NCBI GenBank assembly: GCA_009914615.1
Contig: WNDX01000030.1
Coordinates: 1 to 35,883 of the forward strand
DNA from: Herbaspirillum frisingense
GTDB lineage: Bacteria > Pseudomonadota > Gammaproteobacteria > Burkholderiales > Burkholderiaceae_D
Direction: 5' to 3'
Length of the DNA stretch: 35,883 bases
The notes below the pieces were generated by a model. It saw only the letters and a program-made list of their open reading frames with translations, did no database searches and was not told the origin of the DNA. Both the position numbers and the translations under genes were made by a program. Each line of letters begins with the position of its first letter. Within the stretch, counting starts at the first letter, position 1. Shown one piece after another: positions 22,771 through 31,497 of this stretch.

Positions 22771-23346
22771 TCAGGTCCATTGCCGCTGGCTGGCGCGCGG
22801 CGGCTGCGTGTATTCCTCGAACTGCACCTGCTTGCGGCGCGGCGCCGCGGCAGCCGGTGATTCCGTCGGCGTCTTCTTGCCGCTGGCGGAGTCGCCGCCG
22901 TCGCGCCGGCCCCGGTGCTGGTCATCATGTCCCGCGTGGCGGCTGCGTCCGAGGTGGGTCTTCAGGCGCTTGCGCACCGGATCGTCGGGATGATCGCCCA
23001 TGCGCGCGAATTCCTGCTTCAGGTGCGACAGCTCCTCGTCGGACAGGTCCTCGACTTCCATCATGTTATTGCGGGCGCCCTTGATAGCGCGGATGAGCTC
23101 GTCCAGCTTCAACTGCGTGGCCTCGGCGTCGCGGTTCTGCGCGTTCTGGATCAGGAACACCATTAGAAAGGTAATGATCGTGGTTCCGGTATTGATGAGC
23201 AGTTGCCAGGTATCGGAATAGTCGAACAGCGGCCCGGTGACGGCCCATACGATGATGATCGCCAGCGCCAGCGCGAAGGTCCATGAGGCGCCGACAGCCT
23301 GGGCGCAGGCGACGGAAAAGCGGTGGAAAAAATTGGTGGTCTTCAT
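22771..23346 (-). CDS. Low-affinity iron permease family protein
   Basis: A 191-residue protein. Residues ~17-40 and ~48-66 are two membrane helices (SWTFALALAIIIVWAVTGPL and INTGTTIITFLMVFLIQNAQ), followed by NRDAEATQLKLDELIRAIKG. These are the hallmarks of PF04120, named low-affinity iron permease, although transport has not been shown for most bacterial members. The last ~70 residues are polar, His/Arg-rich and likely disordered. ATG 23346 has only a distant GGAGAG, so the exact start is less certain. It precedes the 65-aa gene on the same strand. Confidence 0.85.
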   Translation of the reverse strand: MKTTNFFHRFSVACAQAVGASWTFALALAIIIVWAVTGPLFDYSDTWQLLINTGTTIITFLMVFLIQNAQNRDAEATQLKLDELIRAIKGARNNMMEVEDLSDEELSHLKQEFARMGDHPDDPVRKRLKTHLGRSRHAGHDDQHRGRRDGGDSASGKKTPTESPAAAAPRRKQVQFEEYTQPPRASQRQWT

Positions 23347-23496
23347 GGCGGCGGCGAGCTCTCCAGCATGCGAGCGGCGCGACGGACAATGCGCCGATGA
23401 TGGAAGCAGTATCAGCCGCGAAGACGGCCGCGGGAAGCGGACAACACCTCTGCCGTGTGTAGGAATGCAAGCCGCGCGGCGGGCGCGCGGTCGGGC

Positions 23497-23784
23497 TCAG
23501 GCGACGTTCTTGTAGGGGGTGGGACGACCGCTTTCCTCGGCCATGATCTGCATCTCTTCGATGCGGTGGCGGATCGCTTCCCATTGCAGCGGCGACACGG
23601 TGTCTTCCCGCACCGGCTCCTTGTAGAGTGCACGCGCCAGGACGGCTTCGGCATCGCGCTCGACGCGGATCTGCCAGCGCCGCTCCAGCGTGAAGAACAA
23701 GGTCACCGAGCCCAGCAGACACGCCCCGCAAACGCCGAGCAGTACGTAGATCGAATACTGCATGGCTGCTTCGAACCACCCCAT
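23497..23784 (-). CDS. Small single-span membrane protein (95 aa)
   Basis: A 95-residue protein with one N-terminal transmembrane helix (YSIYVLLGVCGACLLGSVTL, residues ~10-31) and a soluble C-terminal part rich in charged helices (ERRWQIRVERDAEAVLARAL, HRIEEMQIMAEESG). GGATGGAAG precedes ATG 23784; a second in-frame ATG at 23763 is possible. It faces the MFS gene at 23969 across a shared control region. No family is recognised, and the role is unknown. Confidence 0.65.
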   Translation of the reverse strand: MGWFEAAMQYSIYVLLGVCGACLLGSVTLFFTLERRWQIRVERDAEAVLARALYKEPVREDTVSPLQWEAIRHRIEEMQIMAEESGRPTPYKNVA

Positions 23785-23968
23785 GTCGCTTCCATCCCTT
23801 TATCCAAGATTCAATCCGCGCATGGTAGCGCCGAGCTCGACACTGCGACATCAGGAAATGACTGAGTCAACAATTCCGCAACAGATGCCCGAGGGCAAGC
23901 ATGGCGTGCCGGGAACCGCATGCACGCGCCGCCTGTCTGGTGAAAAAAGCGCGACAAAGGAGACCCAT

Positions 23969-25384
23969 GTGAATGCCGCCGGCGATATCCCTTCCCGTCT
24001 CGACCGCCTGCCATGGTCGCGCTGGCACTGGCGCGTGGTGATCGCACTGGGCGTGGCCTGGGTGCTGGACGGTCTGGAGGTGACGCTGGTCGGTTCCATC
24101 GGCGACGTACTGGAACGGCCGGATACCCTGGGCCTGGATCCGGCCCAGGTCGGCTGGACCGGCTCGCTCTACATCGCCGGCGCCGTGCTGGGCGCGCTGC
24201 TGTTCGGCCGCCTCACGGATCAGCTCGGACGCAAGAAACTCTTCATGATCACGCTCGCGGTGTACATGGCGGTCACGCTGGCCACCGCGTTCGCCACCGA
24301 TTTCCTGTTCCTCGCGCTGTGCCGCTTCGTCACCGGCCTTGGCATCGGCGGCGAATATGCCGCCATCAATTCCGCCATCGATGAGCTGATCCCGGCGCGC
24401 GTGCGCGGCCGCGTGAACCTCATCATCAACGCCAGCTTCTGGATAGGCGCGGCGCTGGGCGCGGGCTTGTCGCTGGTGATCCTGGACGAGCGCGTGCTGG
24501 GCCCGGCGCACGGCTGGCGCGTGTGCTTCCTGCTGGGCGCGGTGCTGGCGGTGGCCATCATCCTGGTGCGCCGCCATGTGCCCGAAAGCCCGCGCTGGCT
24601 GCTGATGCACGGGCACCATGAACGCGCGGAACGGGTAGTGCAAGCGATCGAAGCCGAAGTGAGCGCCGAACACGGCGCGCTGCCGCCGCCGGAGCGCAGA
24701 CCCGAAGCGCGCCGCGCCGGCAGCGGCATGCTGGGCTTGCGTGAAATCGCGGCCGTGCTGCTGCATCACTACCGCGCGCGCAGCCTGATGGTGACGTTGA
24801 TGATGGTGGCCCAGGCCTTCGTCTATAACGCCATCTTCTTTACTTATTCGCTGGTGCTGACGCGCTTCTTCCAGGTGCCGGACAACCGCGTCGCGCTGTA
24901 TATTTTTCCTTTCGCGCTGGGCAATGTACTCGGGCCCATCCTGCTCGGCCACCTGTTCGACAGCATCGGCCGGCGCCGCATGATCGCCGCCACCTACCTG
25001 CTCTCCGGCATCGGCCTGGCCGCCACCGCCTGGGCCTTCAACGCCGGCGTGCTGGACGCGCTGACGCTGGCGCTGTGCTGGAGCGCGGTGTTCTTCGTGG
25101 CCTCGGCGGCGGCCAGCTCGGCCTATCTCACGGCCAGCGAAGTCTTCCCGCTGCAGATGCGGGCGATGGCGATCTCCATCTTTTATGCAGTGGGCACCGG
25201 CACCGGCGGCTTCATCGCCCCGCTACTGTTCGGCTGGCTGATCGCCAGCGGCGACCGGCATGCCGTGGCGGCGGGCTACGCACTGGGCGCGGCGCTGGCC
25301 TTGCTGGCGGGATTGTGTGCACTGCGGTTCGCGGTGGATGCGGAGCGACGCGGCCTGGAGGAGGTGGCGGAGCTGGAGCGATAG
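23969..25384 (+). CDS. MFS transporter, metabolite/sugar porter-like
   Basis: A 471-residue inner-membrane protein with 12 predicted helices. GRLTDQLGRKKLFMI is the helix 2-3 motif A, RFVTGLGIGGEYAAINSAID the helix 4-5 motif with GGEY, and VPESPRWLLMHG the conserved motif after helix 6. This pattern fits the NiaP/aromatic-acid or sugar porter side of the superfamily; the substrate is unknown. I choose GTG 23969 because AAAGGAG lies at ideal distance; a longer in-frame ATG at 23762 would overlap the neighbouring gene and adds a non-homologous extension. An out-of-frame ATG overlaps the GTG, as at the glutathione transferase gene. Confidence 0.88.
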   Translation: MNAAGDIPSRLDRLPWSRWHWRVVIALGVAWVLDGLEVTLVGSIGDVLERPDTLGLDPAQVGWTGSLYIAGAVLGALLFGRLTDQLGRKKLFMITLAVYMAVTLATAFATDFLFLALCRFVTGLGIGGEYAAINSAIDELIPARVRGRVNLIINASFWIGAALGAGLSLVILDERVLGPAHGWRVCFLLGAVLAVAIILVRRHVPESPRWLLMHGHHERAERVVQAIEAEVSAEHGALPPPERRPEARRAGSGMLGLREIAAVLLHHYRARSLMVTLMMVAQAFVYNAIFFTYSLVLTRFFQVPDNRVALYIFPFALGNVLGPILLGHLFDSIGRRRMIAATYLLSGIGLAATAWAFNAGVLDALTLALCWSAVFFVASAAASSAYLTASEVFPLQMRAMAISIFYAVGTGTGGFIAPLLFGWLIASGDRHAVAAGYALGAALALLAGLCALRFAVDAERRGLEEVAELER

Positions 25385-25534
25385 GTGCAGCGAGGGAATG
25401 GATGGCGATCGGATACGATACGCGCAGGTCGATCTACGCGGAATCCTGACCTTCGTCTGGACGACGGGACTAAAACGATACCGCCGCCAGATCCGCCTCC
25501 CCATGACGAAGCGAACAAGGCAGCCCGCACAGGA

Positions 25535-27964
25535 TCACTGCAATATCTTCTCGCCGATCCCTGCACCCAGCGGCGCCAGCAAGGCCTGCAATTCCTCTTC
25601 CCCGAACTTGACCGCCTGCGCATCATCCCGGCCCAGCATGCCTTCGGCCAAGGCCGACTTGCGCGCCTGCAGTTCCAGCAGCCGCTCTTCGATGCTGCCT
25701 TCGACCACCAGCTTGTAGACGAACACCTGGCGCGTCTGTCCCAACCGGTGCGCGCGGGCGATGGCCTGTTCTTCCACCGCAGGATTCCACCACGGATCGA
25801 CCAGCACCACCGTGTCGGCCGCGGTCAGGTTCAGGCCCACGCCGCCGGCCTTCAGGCTGACCAGGAACAGCGGCGCCTCCAGCGCCTGGAAGCGCGCGAT
25901 TACCGCGCCGCGGGCCGCGGGTTCGGTAGCGCCGGTCAACGTCAGATACGGGAGATCCAGCGCATGCAGCTCGGTCTCGATCAGCGCCAGCATCGCGGTG
26001 AATTGCGAGAACACCAGGATGCGTCGTCCTTCCGCCACCAGCGCCGGCAGCATGTCGCGCAGCAGTTCGATCTTGGCGCGCTCGATGCCCTTGGGCATGC
26101 GCCCGCCCTTGAGCAGATAGGGATCGCAGCAGACCTGGCGCAGCTTGAGCAAGGCATCCATCACCGTCACCTGCGATCCGGACAGGCCGCGCCGCAGCAG
26201 CGCGCGCTTGACCTGTTTGTCGGCGGCGATGCGCACGCTCTCGTACAGTTCGCGCTGCCGTCCCTGCAATTGCAGGCGCTCGACGATCTCCGTGCGCGGC
26301 GGCAGTTCCTGCAACACGTCTTGCTTGCGCCGGCGCAGGATGAAGGGGCGCACGCGCTGCGCCAGCAGACGCGCGCGCACGGTCTCGCCCTGCTCTTCGA
26401 TGGGCTTGCGCCACAGCCGCGAAAAGCTGCGCGCATCGCCGAGAAAGCCCGGCATCAGGAAATGGAATTGCGTCCACAGTTCGCCCAGGTGATTTTCCAG
26501 CGGCGTGCCGGTCATGCAAAGACGATGGCGCGCGTGCAGCTTGCGGGCTGCGGCGGCGCTGCGCGAGGTGGCGTTCTTCACGGTCTGGGCTTCGTCCAGC
26601 ACCAGCATGTGGAAGCGTTGCTGCGCAAGCTGGTCGAGATCGCGCCACAGCAGCGGATACGTCGTCAGCACCAGGTCGGCGCCACCGGCGGACAGCGCGG
26701 CGAAATGGTCGGCGCGCCCTTCGCCGTGCAGCACCACCACCCGTAGCGCAGGGGCGATGCGGCGCGCTTCCTGCTGCCAGTTGAACAGTAGCGAGGTCGG
26801 CACCACCACCAGCGCGGGCAGGTCCATGCGTCCCGCCTGTTGTTCGATCAAGAGATGGGCCAGCACCTGCGCGGTCTTGCCCAGCCCCATGTCGTCGGCG
26901 AGGATGCCGGCCAGGCCTTGTTCGCGCAGATACTGCATCCAGGCCACGCCTTGCAACTGGTACGCGCGCAGGCGTATGCCCAGGCCCTCCGGCGCCGCCA
27001 CCGGCTGCACGCCGGCTTCGCCGCTCATGTGCCAGGGCGCGCCGCCCTCCAGCGACAGCAATGCGCTGTGGATGGCGTCGAGGCGATGCGCATCCCAGGG
27101 CGTCAGGTGCAAGGGGCCGTCCTTGCGCTTGAGATCGCTCAGCAGATCGAGCAACGCCAGCACCACCGCCTTGAGCGGGCCGGCCATGGCATCGATGCGG
27201 CGGCCGCCCGGTGCGCGCAGCGAGATCACCGCGTGCGGGTCCATCCGTTCCACCTGCTGCGCATCGGCCCAGCGCGGATCGCGGCGCAGCAGGTCGGCGA
27301 TCATGGGGCCGACATCCATGGTCTCGCCTTCGACGTCGATGCCGATCGACAGCAACCAGCGCCCGGACGGATCCAGGCCGTCGAACACTTCGCTGGAAAA
27401 GGCGCGCGGCTGCATAGGCGCGGCGACTTCCTTGCCCAGCACTTCGCCGGTCTCGCTGCTGACGATGAAGCGCCAGGCGGTCACCGGCACGCTCTCGTGC
27501 GCAAACCCGGGCTTGACCACCAGCGACCATCCCTGCCGTTGCAGGCGCGGCGCCTGGTCGGCCCAGAAATCGCCGAAGGACTCTTCCAGCACCAGCGTCC
27601 ATAGCGGGCCGGCGGCATGCAGCGGATTTTGCGCGCGCCATTGCAGCGCATCTTCGCGCAAGGGCAGGAAGCCCAGTTCGCGTATGGTTTCCAGCGCGGC
27701 CGATTCGGCCACGGCATCGCGCACGATGTGCGCCGGCGTGTAGCCGGCATCGTCATCGCCGTAACCGGTCGGCGCCGGTACGCTCCAGCGCTGCGCGCCC
27801 TCGCCGTAGGTCCAGTCGATCTGGGCCACCGTCACCATGCCGCCGCGCGGGCCGAACAGGCCGTGCGCGCGCATGCCCAGCAGGCCGTCGCCGCGCGTGA
27901 GCGTTTGCAGCATCAGGCGTGGACGGAAGATGGGAGCGTCGTGGAGAACGGCGTTGGACGGCAT
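25535..27964 (-). CDS. SNF2-family DEAD/DEAH-like helicase
   Basis: An 809-residue ATP-dependent DNA translocase of the SWI2/SNF2 (RapA/HepA-like) group. Residues ~1-320 are an N-terminal region without clear motifs. The helicase core starts near 330 with LRAYQLQGVAWMQYLREQGL, then Walker A DDMGLGKTAQ (~357-366), VLDEAQTVKN (DEAQ in place of DEAH, ~456-465), LCMTGTPLEN, and the second domain with VFSQFTAML, LKAGGVGLNL, DPWWNPAVEEQAIARAHRLG and QTRQVFVYKLV. Roles in remodelling DNA-protein complexes are typical. ATG 27964 is chosen; the upstream extension crosses a terminator. The ribosome site is weak. The gene is monocistronic. Confidence 0.93.
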   Translation of the reverse strand: MPSNAVLHDAPIFRPRLMLQTLTRGDGLLGMRAHGLFGPRGGMVTVAQIDWTYGEGAQRWSVPAPTGYGDDDAGYTPAHIVRDAVAESAALETIRELGFLPLREDALQWRAQNPLHAAGPLWTLVLEESFGDFWADQAPRLQRQGWSLVVKPGFAHESVPVTAWRFIVSSETGEVLGKEVAAPMQPRAFSSEVFDGLDPSGRWLLSIGIDVEGETMDVGPMIADLLRRDPRWADAQQVERMDPHAVISLRAPGGRRIDAMAGPLKAVVLALLDLLSDLKRKDGPLHLTPWDAHRLDAIHSALLSLEGGAPWHMSGEAGVQPVAAPEGLGIRLRAYQLQGVAWMQYLREQGLAGILADDMGLGKTAQVLAHLLIEQQAGRMDLPALVVVPTSLLFNWQQEARRIAPALRVVVLHGEGRADHFAALSAGGADLVLTTYPLLWRDLDQLAQQRFHMLVLDEAQTVKNATSRSAAAARKLHARHRLCMTGTPLENHLGELWTQFHFLMPGFLGDARSFSRLWRKPIEEQGETVRARLLAQRVRPFILRRRKQDVLQELPPRTEIVERLQLQGRQRELYESVRIAADKQVKRALLRRGLSGSQVTVMDALLKLRQVCCDPYLLKGGRMPKGIERAKIELLRDMLPALVAEGRRILVFSQFTAMLALIETELHALDLPYLTLTGATEPAARGAVIARFQALEAPLFLVSLKAGGVGLNLTAADTVVLVDPWWNPAVEEQAIARAHRLGQTRQVFVYKLVVEGSIEERLLELQARKSALAEGMLGRDDAQAVKFGEEELQALLAPLGAGIGEKILQ

Positions 27965-27976
27965 GCGGGCACGGTC

Positions 27977-28006
27977 AAAAAAGAAGCGGCCATTGTAGGC
28001 CGCTTC
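27977..28006 (-). terminator. Minus-strand intrinsic terminator
   Basis: GAAGCGGCC (27983-27991) pairs with GGCCGCTTC (27998-28006). On the minus strand the stem is followed by TTTTTT. It ends transcripts from the small gene at 28093-28272 just upstream of the helicase start. Confidence 0.8.
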
Positions 28007-28092
28007 GCATGCTCCGTGCACACCGCCTGGGGCGGAAAGAAGAAAGGAAAATACGGCGTGCAACCGCTATGCGGCGCCCAGGATCACTTGAA

Positions 28093-28272
28093 TCACTTGG
28101 CCGAGGGCGTGATGCAGAAATCCAGCATGCCGAACGGCACGCGTCCTTCGCCGGTGGCCCAGACCCATACCGCCCAGCACAGCAGGCCGCACACCAGCAG
28201 CAGGGCCAGCACGATGTGCAGCCCGGATGCCTTGCGCAGGAAGCCTTCGACGCGGTCGAACAGTGCGGTCAT
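28093..28272 (-). CDS. Small single-span membrane protein (59 aa)
   Basis: A 59-residue protein: an N-terminal amphipathic stretch with DRVEGFLRKASG, a transmembrane helix (LHIVLALLLVCGLLCWAVWVWA, residues ~19-40), then GEGRVPFGMLDFC. ATG 28272 is chosen; a TTG five codons upstream is possible. The ribosome site is weak, but a minus-strand terminator follows the gene and the hydrophobic pattern is clean. Family unknown. Confidence 0.55.
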   Translation of the reverse strand: MTALFDRVEGFLRKASGLHIVLALLLVCGLLCWAVWVWATGEGRVPFGMLDFCITPSAK

Positions 28273-28376
28273 GGAAAAACGGCTCAAGAGATGGAGATGT
28301 GCCGCATTTTACCGAAGCCGGCCGGTCGCCGGAATGGGACAAATTGACGCAGTGTCGTCCAGGCAAGATTGCCGCG

Positions 28377-28467
28377 AATAATGGCACCGAACAATGGCCC
28401 CCAATCATGGCCCTGAATAATGGCCCCGAACAATGGCCGCAAATAAGTGCCACGAATAATGGCCGCG
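28377..28467. repeat. Seven tandem 13-bp repeats
   Basis: Seven contiguous 13-bp units (consensus AAYAATGGCCCCG) span 28377-28467 without spacers; units 1, 2, 4, 5 and 7 are closest to consensus, and unit 6 has AAGTGC in place of AATGGC. They lie in the 330-bp gap between the small membrane protein gene and the sulfonate-type binding protein gene. The rest of the gap (28273-28376 and 28468-28602) shows no gene. Confidence 0.9.
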
Positions 28468-28602
28468 ACGAGGCGTCATGCGGCTTTGCGGCCGGATGGC
28501 GAATCCCGCATTTGCTTTTTCGGAATTATTCGTTCCCGTCGCGCTTGCGTATCCCTAGGCTGTTGTCCTTTTGCATAGACCGCTGAGATCAAGGGAGCCG
28601 AT

Positions 28603-29574
28603 ATGGATGGGGAAGCACGCAATCAGAAACGCCGCCTGCTGCTGCAGGGCCTGGCCGCCGGTGCGCTGGCCGGCGGCGCGCCGCTGGTGATGGCGGCGCA
28701 GGAAAAGGTGCTGCGCATCGGTTATCAAAAATTCAACACGCTCAATATCCTGAAGGGTACCGGCAAGCTGGAACAGGCGCTGCAGCCCAAGGGCTGGTCG
28801 GTGAAGTGGTTCGAATTCGCGGCCGGCCCGCAACTGACCGAGGCGCTGAACGCCAACGCCATCGATGTCGGCCACGCCGCCGATACGCCGTCGGTGTTCG
28901 CCAACGCCTCGGGCGTGAACGCGGTCTATCTGGGCGCCGAGCAGCCTTATCCGAAAGGCATCGCCATCTTCGTGGCGCAGGATTCGCCGATCCGTACGGT
29001 GCAGGATCTCAAGGGCAAGAAGGTCGCCACCGGCCGTGGCTGGAACGTGCAATTCCTGCTGCTCAAGGCACTGGAAGAAGCCGGCCTCGGCTATCGTGAC
29101 ATCGAGCCGGTGTACGTCACCAACGCCGCCGACGTGCGCGCCGCCTTCCAGTCCGGCAACGTCGATGCCGCCACGCTGTGGGATCCCTTCCTGGCCGGCC
29201 AGGAGCTGGCGACCAGACCGCGCATCCTGCGCGACGGCACCGGCCTGTCGAACAACCGCACCTTCCACCTGGCCGTGCCTAAGTTCGTGGACCAGAACAA
29301 GGACGTCGTGCGCACGCTGTTCGCCGAACTGAAGAAGGCCAACCACTGGACCCAGTCCCACCCTCAGGAAACCGCCGACCTGCTGGCGCCGCAACTGAGC
29401 GTGGATCCCAAGGTGCTCAGGCTGGCTACCGAACGCCGCAACTACACCACGGTGGCGGTGGACGCCGGCATCGTCGCCGAACAGCAGCAGATCGCCGACG
29501 CCTTCCTCAAACTGGGCCTGATCAAGAATGCGGTGCGGGTGCAGGACAAGGTCTATCCCGAAGTACTGGTGTAA
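28603..29574 (+). CDS. Sulfonate/nitrate-type ABC transporter substrate-binding protein
   Basis: A 323-residue periplasmic binding protein of the SsuA/NrtA group. The N-terminus KRRLLLQGLAAGALAGGAPL looks like a Tat- or Sec-type signal with a twin Arg and cleavage near AAQ. The mature part shows LRIGYQKFNTLNILKG, ALNANAIDVGHAADTPSVFA and the hinge DLKGKKVATGRGWNVQFLL, the typical SsuA ligand pocket for sulfonates such as taurine or alkanesulfonates. AAGGGAG lies 5 nt before ATG 28603. It is followed after 6 nt by a flavin monooxygenase gene. No ATPase or permease gene is adjacent, which is unusual. The ligand is not proven. Confidence 0.9.
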   Translation: MDGEARNQKRRLLLQGLAAGALAGGAPLVMAAQEKVLRIGYQKFNTLNILKGTGKLEQALQPKGWSVKWFEFAAGPQLTEALNANAIDVGHAADTPSVFANASGVNAVYLGAEQPYPKGIAIFVAQDSPIRTVQDLKGKKVATGRGWNVQFLLLKALEEAGLGYRDIEPVYVTNAADVRAAFQSGNVDAATLWDPFLAGQELATRPRILRDGTGLSNNRTFHLAVPKFVDQNKDVVRTLFAELKKANHWTQSHPQETADLLAPQLSVDPKVLRLATERRNYTTVAVDAGIVAEQQQIADAFLKLGLIKNAVRVQDKVYPEVLV

Positions 29575-29580
29575 GCCGCG

Positions 29581-30879
29581 ATGCATCTCGCCGCCTTCCT
29601 GATCGCCGGCAACGCCGCCCACAGCCAGGCCTTGTGGCGCCATCCGGCCAGCCGTCCCGGCGGTTTCCTGGCGCTGGATTACTACCGCCACATCGCCCGC
29701 ACGCTGGAGCGCGGCAAGTTCGACCTGCTGTTCTTCGCCGACCGGCTGGCGGTCTCGACCCGCTACGGCGACAGCCACCGCCACGGCATCGCCGTCGGCG
29801 ACCAGGACGCGACGCGGCTGGATCCGCTGCCCATCCTCGGCGCACTGGCCGCGGTGACCGAGCGCATCGGCCTGGGCGCCACGCGCTCCACCACCTATTC
29901 CCAGCCCTACAGCCTGGCGCGCGAATTCGCCACGCTGGATCATCTCTCGGGCGGACGCGCGGCGTGGAACGTGGTGACCTCGGTCAACCAGGGCGAGGCC
30001 GACAACTTCGGCCTGAAGGAAACGCTGCCGCACGACGTGCGCTACGACCGCGCCGACGAATTCCTCGATGTGGCGCATCAACTGTGGCGCAGCTGGCAGC
30101 CGGACGCACTGAGGCTGGACGCGGCCGGTACGTATGCCGACGCCGACAAGGTCGCGGCCATCGATCACCAGGGCGCCCATTTCAGCGTGCGCGGCCCGCT
30201 CAATATTCCCGCCACGCCGCAAGGCAGCCCGGTGATCATCCAGGCCGGCTCGTCGGATCGCGGCCAGGATTTCGCCGCGCGCTGGGCCGAGGTGGTGTTC
30301 AATATCCAGCCCGACCTGGCGCGCCTGCAACGCTTCTATGGCGACCTCAAGGGGCGCGCCGGCAAGTTCGGCCGGCAGGCGGACGACATCAAGATCCTCT
30401 CCGCCGTCATGCCCTTCGTCGGCCAGTCCCGCCAGCATGCCGAGGAACTGCGCGCCCAGGCCAATGAACTGGCCGATCCGCTGGTCGGCCTGTCCACGCT
30501 GTCCAGCCACATGAACGTGGATTTCTCCGCCTTCCCGCTCGACGCGCCCATCGGCGACGTGCAGGTCAGCGGCATCCAGGGCCTGTTCAAGCTGCTCAAG
30601 GAAATCTCGGCCGAACGTCGGCTGACGCTGGCCGATGCCGGCCGGCTCTACGCGCAAGGCGTACTCACGCCGCAGATCGCCGGCACCGCGGTCGACATCG
30701 CCGACTGGCTGCAAGACATCGTCGCGCAGGGCGGCGCCGACGGCTTCGTGCTCTCGCCATCGCACCTGCCGCACGGCTTCGACGACTTCGTCGATCAGGT
30801 GGTACCGGAGCTGCAACGTCGCGGCGCTTTTCGCAAGGAATATCGCGGATTGCATCTGCGCGATCATCTTCGTCCCTGA
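29581..30879 (+). CDS. LLM-class flavin-dependent monooxygenase, NtaA/SnaA/DszA family
   Basis: A 432-residue two-component flavin monooxygenase that uses reduced FMN from a separate reductase. The family signatures are RGKFDLLFFADRLA near the start, ITERIGLGAT-like TERIGLGATRSTTYSQPY, FATLDHLSGGRAAWNVVTS, ADEFLDVAHQLWRSW, and IIQAGSSDRGQDFAARWAEV. Members attack nitrilotriacetate, dibenzothiophene sulfone or C-S compounds. Next to a sulfonate-type binding protein, use of an organosulfur compound as sulfur source is likely (inference). The start is 6 nt after the previous gene, with no own ribosome site, implying coupling. No flavin reductase gene is nearby. Confidence 0.9.
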   Translation: MHLAAFLIAGNAAHSQALWRHPASRPGGFLALDYYRHIARTLERGKFDLLFFADRLAVSTRYGDSHRHGIAVGDQDATRLDPLPILGALAAVTERIGLGATRSTTYSQPYSLAREFATLDHLSGGRAAWNVVTSVNQGEADNFGLKETLPHDVRYDRADEFLDVAHQLWRSWQPDALRLDAAGTYADADKVAAIDHQGAHFSVRGPLNIPATPQGSPVIIQAGSSDRGQDFAARWAEVVFNIQPDLARLQRFYGDLKGRAGKFGRQADDIKILSAVMPFVGQSRQHAEELRAQANELADPLVGLSTLSSHMNVDFSAFPLDAPIGDVQVSGIQGLFKLLKEISAERRLTLADAGRLYAQGVLTPQIAGTAVDIADWLQDIVAQGGADGFVLSPSHLPHGFDDFVDQVVPELQRRGAFRKEYRGLHLRDHLRP

Positions 30880-30956
30880 CGGCGCGCATCAAGATCAAAG
30901 CGCGGCGCGGCAGGATCCGTTACCCTTGACGGACCGGAACAACGCAAAGAACCGCC

Positions 30957-31487
30957 ATGCCCACCGCCCTGCTCATCATCGACGTCCAGCACGCCCTGTG
31001 CACCGGCGCCGAGGCCGTCGCCGATGCCTCCCGCACCATCGCCAACATCAACCTGCTGTCGCAACGGGCGCGCGCCGCACGGGTGCCGGTGATCTTCGTC
31101 CAGCACGAGGACGCCGGTTCGCTGCGGCATGACAGCGAGGGTTGGCAACTGGCGCAGGGGCTGGAGAACACGCCGCAGGACATACGCCTGCGCAAGCGCG
31201 GTTCGGATGCTTTCCATCAGACCGAGCTGCAATCGATGCTGAAGATGCGCCACATCTCGCAGTTGGTGATCTGCGGCATGCAGACCGAGTTCTGCGTGGA
31301 ATCGACGGTGCGCCGCGCGCTGGCATTGGGCTATCCGGTCACGCTGGCCGGCGATGGCCACACCACGACGCATAACGGCGTGCTGGAAGCGGCCAGCATC
31401 GTGGCGCACCACAATGCCACGCTGTCCAACCTGGGCGCCTATGGCGTGCGCACCACCATCCAGGCCGCGCACGACATCACGTTCTAA
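30957..31487 (+). CDS. Isochorismatase-family cysteine hydrolase
   Basis: A 176-residue hydrolase with the triad Asp9 (LLIIDVQ), Lys80 (LRKRGSDAF) and Cys113 (CGMQTEFCVESTVRRALALG). The conserved cis-peptide region CGMQTEFC and the late VTLAGDGHTT are as in the YcaC/isochorismatase group. Its substrate may be an amide or an isochorismate-like ether; the sequence does not decide. It follows the monooxygenase gene in the same direction after 77 bp and is convergent with the flavoprotein gene, with a 10-bp gap. The ribosome site is weak. Confidence 0.88.
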   Translation: MPTALLIIDVQHALCTGAEAVADASRTIANINLLSQRARAARVPVIFVQHEDAGSLRHDSEGWQLAQGLENTPQDIRLRKRGSDAFHQTELQSMLKMRHISQLVICGMQTEFCVESTVRRALALGYPVTLAGDGHTTTHNGVLEAASIVAHHNATLSNLGAYGVRTTIQAAHDITF

Positions 31488-31497
31488 GTACCAGGGT

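Noticed and set aside
25385-26746. A 453-codon plus-strand frame
   Set aside because: Antisense to the SNF2-family helicase and of the same shadow composition.
28377-28467. CRISPR array
   Set aside because: Units are 13 bp and contiguous, with no spacers and no cas genes.
28555-30867. A 770-codon open frame on the minus strand
   Set aside because: It is antisense to the binding protein and monooxygenase genes, which have clear families and ribosome sites; long antisense frames are expected at this GC content.
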